Source: Clostridia bacterium
Lineage (GTDB): Bacteria > Bacillota > Clostridia > Oscillospirales > CAG-272
DNA: 12,926 nucleotides
Reading direction: 5' to 3'
NCBI GenBank assembly: GCA_017379815.1
Contig: JAFNVK010000145.1
Location: 1-12,926, forward strand
A program made the position numbers and the translations under genes. The notes below the pieces were generated by a model that was not told where the DNA came from, ran no database searches, and saw nothing but the letters and a program-made list of their open reading frames with translations. This document shows, piece after piece, positions 7,203-12,926 of this stretch (its first letter is position 1; the number at the start of each line of letters is the position of its first letter).

Positions 7203-8498
7203 ATGGATTTCTCAAGCATGACGCGCGCAGAGCTTTCGGCCCTTCTTGCCGAGCTGCGCGAGCAGTATGCCGCTTATCAGAATAAGAAGCTTGCCCTGGA
7301 TCTTTCGCGCGGAAAGCCGGGAGCCAAGCAGCTCGATCTTTTGCAGGGAATGCTGGATTGCATCAGCTCCTCCAGTGACTGCCGTACGATAGACGGCTTT
7401 GATTGCCGCAACTACGGCTTGCTGGACGGTATCAAGGGAGCAAAGAAGATGTTCTCGGATCTTTTGGGCATTCGCGAGGATGAGCTCTTTATCGGAGGAA
7501 ACTCCTCCTTGAATTTGATGTACGATGCCGTTGCGCGCGCTATGCTTTACGGCGTTTGCGACAGCGAGCGCCCCTGGTGCCGCGAGGAGGAGATCAAGTT
7601 TATCTGTCCCGCACCGGGATACGACCGCCATTTTGCCATCTGTGAGTCGCTTGGGATCAAAATGCTCCCCGTGGAAATGACCGCAACGGGACCCGATATG
7701 GACGAGGTCGAGCGAATTGCCGCCTCCGATCCTGCGGTCAAGGGCATCTGGTGCTGCCCGAAGTACTCCAATCCCGACGGCATTACCTATTCCGACGAGA
7801 CCGTTCGCCGCTTTGGCGCGATGAAGACCGCGGCCAAGGATTTCCGCATCTTCTGGGACAACGCCTACGCCGTGCACGATCTGTATCCCGACCGCCGCGA
7901 CGAGCTGGCCGACATTTTTGAGGCCTGCGAGAGATACGGCAACGGCAACCGCGTATTCTATTTTGCCTCCACGTCCAAGATCTCCTTCCCGGGCTCTGGC
8001 GTTGCCATCATGGCCGCCTCCAAGGAGAATCTGGCGCAGATCATGCCCATCATCGGCGCGCAGACCATCGGCTTTGACAAGATCAATCAGCTTCGCCACG
8101 TGCGCTACTTCGGCTCGGCCGAGAACATTCACAAGCACATGATGGTGCTGGCTGACCTGATCCGTCCCAAGTTTGAGATCGTTCTGGATACGCTGGAGCG
8201 CGATCTCGGTGAGAGCGGAATTGCCCGTTGGACGCGTCCGCTGGGCGGATATTTCGTCAGCCTGTTCGTCAAGGAGGGCTGTGCAAAGCGCACCTATCAG
8301 CTGTGCAAGGAGGCAGGCGTCAAGCTGACCGACGTTGGCGCGACCTACCCCTACAAGCAGGATCCGCACGACAGCAACATCCGCATCGCGCCCACCTTCC
8401 CGGACGAGGAGAGCCTTAAGGAGGCCATGAACGTCCTCACGCTTTGCGTGCGTATCGCCGCCGCCGAGCAGATCCTGGCCGACGGAAAGAGCGCGTAA
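7203..8498 (+). CDS. aspT: Aspartate aminotransferase, subgroup Ic (AspT-type, PLP-dependent)
   Basis: A 431-residue cytoplasmic PLP enzyme that should interconvert aspartate and 2-oxoglutarate with oxaloacetate and glutamate. It matches the Corynebacterium-type AspT family along its length, as I recall that family: LDLSRGKPG at 33-40, RNYGLLDGI near 70, CPAPGYDRHF at 135-144, WDNAYAVH at 218-225, and the Schiff-base lysine K259 in STSKISFPGSG. N190 in SNPDG, D219 and Y222 contact PLP, and R394 in NIRIAP is the substrate carboxylate arginine. The upstream GTG at 7176 is rejected because ATG 7203 has AAGGAG nine bases before it and the resemblance begins there. It has its own promoter and is followed by a hairpin-T-tract. 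SNPDG replaces the more usual SNPTG, a mild oddity. Other amino-acid specificity cannot be excluded. Confidence 0.9.
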   Translation: MDFSSMTRAELSALLAELREQYAAYQNKKLALDLSRGKPGAKQLDLLQGMLDCISSSSDCRTIDGFDCRNYGLLDGIKGAKKMFSDLLGIREDELFIGGNSSLNLMYDAVARAMLYGVCDSERPWCREEEIKFICPAPGYDRHFAICESLGIKMLPVEMTATGPDMDEVERIAASDPAVKGIWCCPKYSNPDGITYSDETVRRFGAMKTAAKDFRIFWDNAYAVHDLYPDRRDELADIFEACERYGNGNRVFYFASTSKISFPGSGVAIMAASKENLAQIMPIIGAQTIGFDKINQLRHVRYFGSAENIHKHMMVLADLIRPKFEIVLDTLERDLGESGIARWTRPLGGYFVSLFVKEGCAKRTYQLCKEAGVKLTDVGATYPYKQDPHDSNIRIAPTFPDEESLKEAMNVLTLCVRIAAAEQILADGKSA

Positions 8499-8518
8499 GC
8501 GTATAGAATTGAATTTGA

Positions 8519-8561
8519 AGGAGGAGAACCGCAGGGCAACCGCAAGGTCCTCCTCTTTTTT
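8519..8561 (+). terminator. Hairpin with T-tract after aspT (terminator or attenuator)
   Basis: AGGAGGA (8519-8525) pairs with TCCTCCT (8548-8554); after a 3-base bulge, CC (8529-8530) pairs with GG (8546-8547). Six T residues follow at 8556-8561. It lies 20 bases after the aspT stop, so it fits an intrinsic terminator. Only 26 bases separate it from the radical SAM start, too little for a separate promoter, so partial read-through is likely. Confidence 0.65.
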
Positions 8562-8587
8562 AGCGAAAGACAAGAAGGGAGAAGCCT

Positions 8588-9598
8588 ATGACGCAGGCAC
8601 AAAGCAATCCGTTTCCGCACAGCGACAGCAACAAGCGGTATTATACCTACGATTACTATCTGCGAGAGACCTTTGGCGGAAAGTGCGCAAAGCTTCCCCT
8701 GGATGCAGGATTGACCTGCCCGAACGTCGACGGACGGTGCGGCAGGGGAGGCTGCATCTATTGTTCGGATCGCGGGAGCGGCGATTTTGCACCGCGCCCC
8801 ACGCTTTCGATCAAGGAGCAGATCCGCGTGCAAAAGGAGATCCTCTCCAAAAAATGGGATACCTCCCGATGCATCGCGTATTTCCAGGCGCACACCAATA
8901 CGTATGCACCGGCCGACGTCCTGCGCCGCCTGTACGGAGAGGCACTTCGTGAGGAGGGGATCGTTGGACTGAATATCGCCACGCGTGCCGACTGCCTGCC
9001 CGAGGAGGTGCTTGCGCTGCTCGGGGAATTGGCCGAGCAAACGGTCCTGACGGTGGAGCTTGGCCTGCAATCCTCAAGTGACGAAACGGCAAGACGCATC
9101 AACCGAGGGCACACCTTTGCCGCATTCTGCGAGGGCTTTTCGGCTCTGCGGAAGGTAGGGAAGGGCAAGCTCCGCATCGGCGTGCATCTGATCCTGGGGC
9201 TTCCCGGAGAGGGACGCGAGGAGATGCTCCGAACGGTGCGCGACGTAGCCGCTCTGCATCCCGACGAGGTCAAGCTGCATCTTTTGCACGTTTTGCGAGG
9301 CACGCCCCTGGCGACGCTTTGGGAGAGCGGGGAATACCACCCCATGGAGCGCGAGGACTACATCCGTACGGTGGCCGACGCACTGGAGCTTTTGCCCCCC
9401 GACACCGTGATCGGACGGCTGACGGGCGACGGCATGGCCGAGGAGCTTCTGGCCCCCCTGTGGAGCCGCAAAAAGACCACCGTCATCAACGATATCGACA
9501 AGCTCCTTTACCAAAGAAGCTCCTACCAGGGCCACCTGTACGAAAAAGAAGACACGCCCACCGATGAGGGATCAGGAGACCTTCGTTTGCAGGACTGA
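8588..9598 (+). CDS. YhcC/YtqA-type radical SAM protein (TIGR01212 family)
   Basis: A 336-residue radical SAM enzyme closely resembling E. coli YhcC and Bacillus YtqA as I remember them. The cluster cysteines are C44, C56 and C59 in the family's wide motif (TCPNVDG, then GRGGCIYC); C51 is extra. Family blocks follow in order: AYFQAHTNTYA at 97-107, GLNIATRADC, VELGLQS, RRINRGH, HLILGLPGEG, KLHLLHVLRGTPLA and LLAPLWSRKK. The family is related to Elp3-type radical SAM proteins, but no HAT or TRAM-like domain is fused here and the reaction it catalyses is not one I can name. GGGAG seven bases ahead of ATG 8588 fixes the start. It sits downstream of the aspT hairpin with no clear promoter of its own, so it is probably expressed by read-through. 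Confidence 0.93.
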   Translation: MTQAQSNPFPHSDSNKRYYTYDYYLRETFGGKCAKLPLDAGLTCPNVDGRCGRGGCIYCSDRGSGDFAPRPTLSIKEQIRVQKEILSKKWDTSRCIAYFQAHTNTYAPADVLRRLYGEALREEGIVGLNIATRADCLPEEVLALLGELAEQTVLTVELGLQSSSDETARRINRGHTFAAFCEGFSALRKVGKGKLRIGVHLILGLPGEGREEMLRTVRDVAALHPDEVKLHLLHVLRGTPLATLWESGEYHPMEREDYIRTVADALELLPPDTVIGRLTGDGMAEELLAPLWSRKKTTVINDIDKLLYQRSSYQGHLYEKEDTPTDEGSGDLRLQD

Positions 9599-9608
9599 CA
9601 ATATTTTC

Positions 9609-9637
9609 TTGACAAGTCTGCCGAAATAAGGTATAAT
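9609..9637 (+). promoter_or_regulatory. Perfect consensus sigma-A promoter of the acyl-CoA ligase gene
   Basis: TTGACA (9609-9614), exactly 17 bp, then TATAAT (9632-9637): both hexamers and the spacer are consensus. Predicted start of transcription is near 9644, about 34 bases ahead of the ligase ATG. The -35 begins 11 bases after the radical SAM stop. It is the strongest promoter in the window and should drive the ligase and the phosphatase behind it. Confidence 0.88.
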
Positions 9638-9677
9638 ATCGGTATAGATTTTTTTGAATATACAGGAGAATGGAAGT

Positions 9678-11408
9678 ATGGCTTTTAAGAACAGAAAAAA
9701 GAACTATCCTCTGTACGAAACGACCCACTTCAAGCATTTCCGCGAGATGGTGGAGAACGTGGCCGAGCGCTATCCCGACCGCTACGCCATCAGCTACCGC
9801 AAGCGCCCCTCCGACAAGCAGCCCTCCCACTATACCTACCGCGAGGGCAAGGAATACGTCCGCGATCTGGCTACCGAGTTTATCTCCATGGGCATGTGCG
9901 ACCAAAAGGTTGCCCTCATCGGTGAGGCCTCGCCCGAGTGGGTCTTCTCCTATTTCGCCCTGATGGCCATGGGCGCGATCACCGTTCCGATCGACAAGGA
10001 GCTTCCCGCCGCCGATATTGCCTCCATCCTCAACACGGCCGAGACGCCCTTCGTGGTCTTCTCCAAGGTCGCCGAGGCAAAGATCACCGAGATCAAGGAG
10101 AGCGTTCCTTCGCTTCAAAGCTTTGTGGAGTTTGGCGATTCCACTGCCGACTATGCACAGAGCCTTGCCGACGTCCGCGCGCGCGGCGCCGAAAAATTTG
10201 CGGCAGGGGATAACTCCTATTACGATTACGAGATCGATCCCGATAAGCTTTCCTCTATCGTGTTCACCTCGGGCACGACGGGCAAGGGAAAGGGCGTTAT
10301 GCTTTCGGTCGCCAACATCTGCTCGGACATGGAGCAGGGAATGTATAACTTTGACATCACCCCCAAGACCATGTGCGTCCTGCCCCCGCACCACACCTTC
10401 GGCTCCACCGTCAACTTTGTCGGTCACTACGCCCAGGGCTGTGAGATCTATATTTCGGGCGGCCTGCGCTATATCATGAACGAGCTCAAGGAGTATCAGC
10501 CCACGCACCTGGTGCTGGTTCCTCTGTTCGTCGAGACCTTCTACAAGCGCATTCTTGCCACCGCCGAGAAGCAGGGCAAGCTTGGTCTGCTCAAGAAGAT
10601 GATGAAGGTCTCGGGCGCACTGCTCAAGGTCGGCATCGACCTGCGCGCAACGCTCTTTAAGTCGGTTCTTTCCAACTTTGGCGGCAAGCTGCAGATGATC
10701 ATCTGCGGAGGCGCTGCCCTCAACCAGGAGATCATTGATTTCTTCGAGGGCATGGGCGTGGTCATTCTCAACGGCTACGGCATCACCGAGTGCGCGCCGC
10801 TCATCTCCTGCAACCGTAACGAGTACCGCAAGAAGGGATCTGTCGGTCTGCCGATCATTGGCGGACATGTCAAGATCCTGGATCCCGACGAGAACGGCGA
10901 GGGCGAGATCTCCTATAAGGGTCCCAACGTGATGATGGGCTACTACAAAAACGAGGAGGCCACCCGCGAGGTCTTCACCGAGGACGGCTATTTCCGCACC
11001 GGCGACTACGGCAAGGTGGAGATGGAGGGCGACGACCAGTGGATCTACATCACGGGACGTCTCAAGAACCTCATCATCTTCTCCAACGGCAAAAACGTTT
11101 ACCCCGAGGAGATCGAAACCGACATCCAGGGCGTTTACGGCGTGGGCGAGGTAGTCGTTTACGCAGGAGAGAGCAAGAGCGATCCGAGCAAGGAAGTGAT
11201 CGTTGCCGAGATCTATCCCGACGCCGAGGCGCTTGAGCGTCATGGTATCACCGATGCGCAGACCTACTTTGAGGGCGCCATCAAGAAGATCAACGAAAAG
11301 AACGTATCCTACAAGCACGTGGGCAAGGTCAAGCTCCGCGCCGAGGAATTCCCCAAGAACACCTCCCGCAAGATCACGCGCTTTGCCATTGATAAGTCGA
11401 TCGATTAA
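9678..11408 (+). CDS. AMP-forming acyl-CoA ligase (long-chain fatty acid-CoA ligase type)
   Basis: A 576-residue adenylate-forming enzyme that activates a carboxylic acid, most likely a fatty acid, first to acyl-AMP and then to the CoA thioester. The ANL superfamily motifs are intact: A3 SGTTGKGKG at 198-206, A5 NGYGITE at 365-371, A7 TGDYG with D443, the hinge-region GRLKNLI with R461, and the C-terminal catalytic lysine K565 in NTSRKITR. The P-loop has GKGKG where many members have GxPKG. No signal peptide or membrane segment is evident, so it acts in the cytoplasm or at the membrane surface. The ATG at 9678 has AGGAG nine bases upstream; an ATG at 9670 is out of frame and a TTG at 9654 lacks a site. 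It begins a two-gene unit with the phosphatase 30 bp downstream. Acyl-chain length preference is unknown. Confidence 0.9.
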   Translation: MAFKNRKKNYPLYETTHFKHFREMVENVAERYPDRYAISYRKRPSDKQPSHYTYREGKEYVRDLATEFISMGMCDQKVALIGEASPEWVFSYFALMAMGAITVPIDKELPAADIASILNTAETPFVVFSKVAEAKITEIKESVPSLQSFVEFGDSTADYAQSLADVRARGAEKFAAGDNSYYDYEIDPDKLSSIVFTSGTTGKGKGVMLSVANICSDMEQGMYNFDITPKTMCVLPPHHTFGSTVNFVGHYAQGCEIYISGGLRYIMNELKEYQPTHLVLVPLFVETFYKRILATAEKQGKLGLLKKMMKVSGALLKVGIDLRATLFKSVLSNFGGKLQMIICGGAALNQEIIDFFEGMGVVILNGYGITECAPLISCNRNEYRKKGSVGLPIIGGHVKILDPDENGEGEISYKGPNVMMGYYKNEEATREVFTEDGYFRTGDYGKVEMEGDDQWIYITGRLKNLIIFSNGKNVYPEEIETDIQGVYGVGEVVVYAGESKSDPSKEVIVAEIYPDAEALERHGITDAQTYFEGAIKKINEKNVSYKHVGKVKLRAEEFPKNTSRKITRFAIDKSID

Positions 11409-11438
11409 TGTTTTAATAACAACGAAAAGGAGAACCCC

Positions 11439-12722
11439 ATGAAAAAAACCGCATTTCGTCTTTCGCTGCTTCTTTTGACGCTGGCGCTCTTGTTTTCTCT
11501 GTGCGCCTGCCAGACGCCCGCAGTTCCCAATCCCGCAGAAACGGATCCCTCTTTCGTGACCGATCCTGCGACCGATCCTGCGACCGATCCTGCGACCGAT
11601 CCTGCGACTGATCCTGCGACAGACCCAGAAACAGACCCCGAAACAGAACCCGAAACAGACCCCGAGCCCCAGAAGATCAAGAATCTGATCCTCATCATCG
11701 GTGACGGTATGGGGTTGGATCACATCGCCGCAGGTGAGCTTGCCTACGGCAAGGATTATGGCTTTACCAATTGGGATTTCGTCACGGTCAACACGGATTC
11801 GGTGAACGCAAACGGCTACGGCCCGGTTCTGACCGATTCTGCCGCAGGCGGAACGGCTCTGGCTACGGGTTATCTTACCGTCAACAGCTACCTCGGTAAG
11901 GATCACAAGGGAAATGACGTGCAGACCATTCTGGACTATGCCAAGTCCCTTGGCAAGGCGACCGGCGTTCTGACCACCGATTCGCTCCTTGGCGCAACCC
12001 CCTCTGCCTTCTCGGCACATTCCAAGAACCGCAACAGCTCTCAGGAGATCTTCAATACGCAGGTCATCTCCGGTGTTGATCTTCTTGGCGGCAATACGGA
12101 TTCCATTTGCACCGGCTCGCTTTCCACCATCGAGGCGCAGGGCTACTACTATCTCGACACGTTTGATAAGATCGACCGCGCCGCACGCAAGGAGATGTCC
12201 TACTGGCAGTTGGATATGGCCGGCACGAGTGCTGACGTTCAGCTTGAGGACGCTGCCTACTATGCGCTCAAGATGCTTTCCCGAAACCAGGAGGGCTTCG
12301 TTCTGATCCTGGAGCAGGCCTACATCGATAAGTATTCGCACAACAACGATTTTGCCAACATGGCCCACAGCGTCAACAGCCTGAACAATACCGTTGAGGT
12401 CATTCTCAAGTGGATGGGAGACCGCACCGACACGGCCATTCTGATCACTGCCGACCACGAAACGGGAGGTCTTACGGTTGGCTCGAAGGCTGACTCTTAC
12501 ACCAAGAATTTCGTTGGCGAGGGCGGGAAAACGGTCTACTACGACTGGAGCTCAACGAACCACACGAGAGCCAAGGTCGGACTCTTCACCTATGGCATCA
12601 CGACTCCGGATTATGCGAAATTCAGCTATTACGGCTCGCCCTTCACCATCAAGAATATCGACGTATTCAACCTGATGAAGGATATTTTGGATAATCCCGA
12701 AACCTATAATCCTTACAATTAA
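11439..12722 (+). CDS. Alkaline phosphatase family lipoprotein
   Basis: A 427-residue exported phosphomonoesterase. The first 20-odd residues form a lipoprotein signal (KK, a long Leu-rich core, lipobox L21-C-A-C24), so C24 should be lipidated and the enzyme held on the outer face of the membrane. A TDPA/TDPE linker follows (41-76). The catalytic domain has D89 in IGDGMG (zinc), the nucleophile S134 in TDSAAGG, R198 as the likely phosphate-binding arginine, E292, D297 and H301 in LEQAYIDKYSH, D339-H340 in TADHETGG and H375 in NHTRA. Where E. coli PhoA has D153 two residues before T155, this protein has G185 before T187. AAGGAG lies six bases ahead of the ATG. It probably shares the ligase transcript and ends at a strong terminator. 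Its likely role is phosphate release from organic esters. Confidence 0.92.
   Translation: MKKTAFRLSLLLLTLALLFSLCACQTPAVPNPAETDPSFVTDPATDPATDPATDPATDPATDPETDPETEPETDPEPQKIKNLILIIGDGMGLDHIAAGELAYGKDYGFTNWDFVTVNTDSVNANGYGPVLTDSAAGGTALATGYLTVNSYLGKDHKGNDVQTILDYAKSLGKATGVLTTDSLLGATPSAFSAHSKNRNSSQEIFNTQVISGVDLLGGNTDSICTGSLSTIEAQGYYYLDTFDKIDRAARKEMSYWQLDMAGTSADVQLEDAAYYALKMLSRNQEGFVLILEQAYIDKYSHNNDFANMAHSVNSLNNTVEVILKWMGDRTDTAILITADHETGGLTVGSKADSYTKNFVGEGGKTVYYDWSSTNHTRAKVGLFTYGITTPDYAKFSYYGSPFTIKNIDVFNLMKDILDNPETYNPYN
11559..11666 (+). repeat. Nine-unit 12-bp tandem repeat encoding the TDPA/TDPE linker
   Basis: Nine in-frame 12-bp units encode five TDPA, then TDPE, TDPE, TEPE and TDPE (residues 41-76 of the phosphatase). 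The first four units are identical (ACCGATCCTGCG) and the fifth differs by one base, whereas units 6-9 use another codon set (ACAGACCCCGAA-like). The array therefore has a young, recently duplicated part and an older, diverged part. Because the unit is four codons, copy-number change would alter linker length without breaking the frame. Confidence 0.95.
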
Positions 12723-12728
12723 AGCAGT

Positions 12729-12769
12729 GCGCCTCGGATATCGACTGTATCCGAGGCGCGTTTCTTTTT
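12729..12769 (+). terminator. Intrinsic terminator after the phosphatase gene
   Basis: A perfect 12-bp GC-rich stem (12729-12740 with 12748-12759) with a 7-base loop is followed by a T-rich tract (TTTCTTTTT, 12761-12769). It begins six bases after the phosphatase stop codon. Confidence 0.92.
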
Positions 12770-12926
12770 GCAGATCAAGGGGCGAGGAAGCATCATCAAG
12801 GGCTCTGAACCCGTATTTGCGCCTTCCATCAGATTTCCTTCTGCGGAGTTGCGCAAATCGTGGCGAATGGCAAGCCATTCGCTTTTCGTGAAATATTTTG
12901 CCTTGTGGCAAAATGTGAAATAATTC
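12770..12926. other. Gene-free tail built of successive hairpins with GTGAAAT spacers
   Basis: No plus-strand gene is supported here. The segment holds three inverted repeats in series: ATTTGCGC/GCGCAAAT (12815-12822 with 12851-12858, enclosing a small CAGA/TCTG pairing), GCGAATGG-CAAG-CCATTCGC (12863-12882, then four T), and ATTTTGCC-TTGT-GGCAAAAT (12895-12914). The last hairpin is flanked exactly by the direct repeat GTGAAAT (12888-12894 and 12915-12921). The element runs to the window edge and probably continues. On the minus strand one frame stays open from the edge to 12719, reading YFT at each GTGAAATA spacer, without a clear start. It looks like an interspersed repetitive or structured-RNA element rather than a gene. 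Confidence 0.6.

Noticed and set aside
11559..11666. 12-bp repeats as a CRISPR-like or regulatory array
   Set aside because: The units are contiguous without spacers, in frame, and encode a typical lipoprotein linker.
9486..12458. A 990-codon minus-strand open frame antisense to the ligase and phosphatase
   Set aside because: It spans the consensus promoter, two real genes and the tandem repeat (read as G-R-R-I), has no recognisable domain and no good ribosome site, and is explained by codon bias of the opposite genes.
12863..12886. GCGAATGG hairpin with four T residues as a second phosphatase terminator
   Set aside because: A far stronger terminator lies upstream at 12729-12769, the T-run is short, and the hairpin sits in the GTGAAAT repeat context.

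Overview
The window reads as an ordinary chromosomal segment of a GC-rich, probably anaerobic member of the Clostridia (Oscillospirales-like, quite possibly uncultured). The support is AAGGAG-type ribosome binding sites on almost every gene, sigma-A-type promoters (TTGACA/TTGCAA and TATAAT), several oxygen-sensitive Fe-S proteins (type 4 uracil-DNA glycosylase, radical SAM protein, Fe-S helicase), a lipoprotein signal peptide with a low-complexity TDPA linker, and a helicase architecture I know from Firmicutes. The taxon is an inference from these traits. No phage, plasmid, IS, tRNA, rRNA or CRISPR array was seen.

Layout. (a) 1-376: the 3' end of a plus-strand secreted beta-helix protein with NCTF repeats. 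It converges on the next unit across a 15-bp bidirectional terminator (431-476). (b) 4421 back to 479, minus strand: a tight four-gene operon of plant-type cofactor-independent phosphoglycerate mutase (gpmI), a PHP-domain phosphoesterase, a type 4 uracil-DNA glycosylase and an AEC-family permease, with gaps of 12 and 35 bp and a 4-bp overlap. (c) 4422-4643: a divergent control region with a minus-strand promoter for gpmI and a plus-strand extended -10 promoter for the helicase. (d) 4644-7085: a Cas4/RecB-like nuclease fused to a DinG/Rad3-type Fe-S helicase. (e) 7203-8498: AspT-type aspartate aminotransferase with its own promoter, followed by a hairpin with a T-tract. (f) 8588-9598: a YhcC/YtqA-type radical SAM protein. 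(g) 9678-12722: an AMP-forming acyl-CoA ligase behind a perfect consensus promoter, followed 30 bp later by an alkaline phosphatase lipoprotein and a strong terminator. (h) 12770-12926: a gene-free tail of successive hairpins spaced by an exact GTGAAAT repeat, running off the window edge.

Functionally this is central metabolism (glycolysis, amino-acid transamination, fatty-acid activation, phosphate scavenging) mixed with DNA repair (glycosylase, nuclease-helicase). No dedicated defence or mobile system is visible. The least explained material is the hairpin/GTGAAAT module at the right edge. A consistent GGAGAA extension of the ribosome binding site and a 12-bp tandem repeat inside the phosphatase gene are the other signals worth following up.
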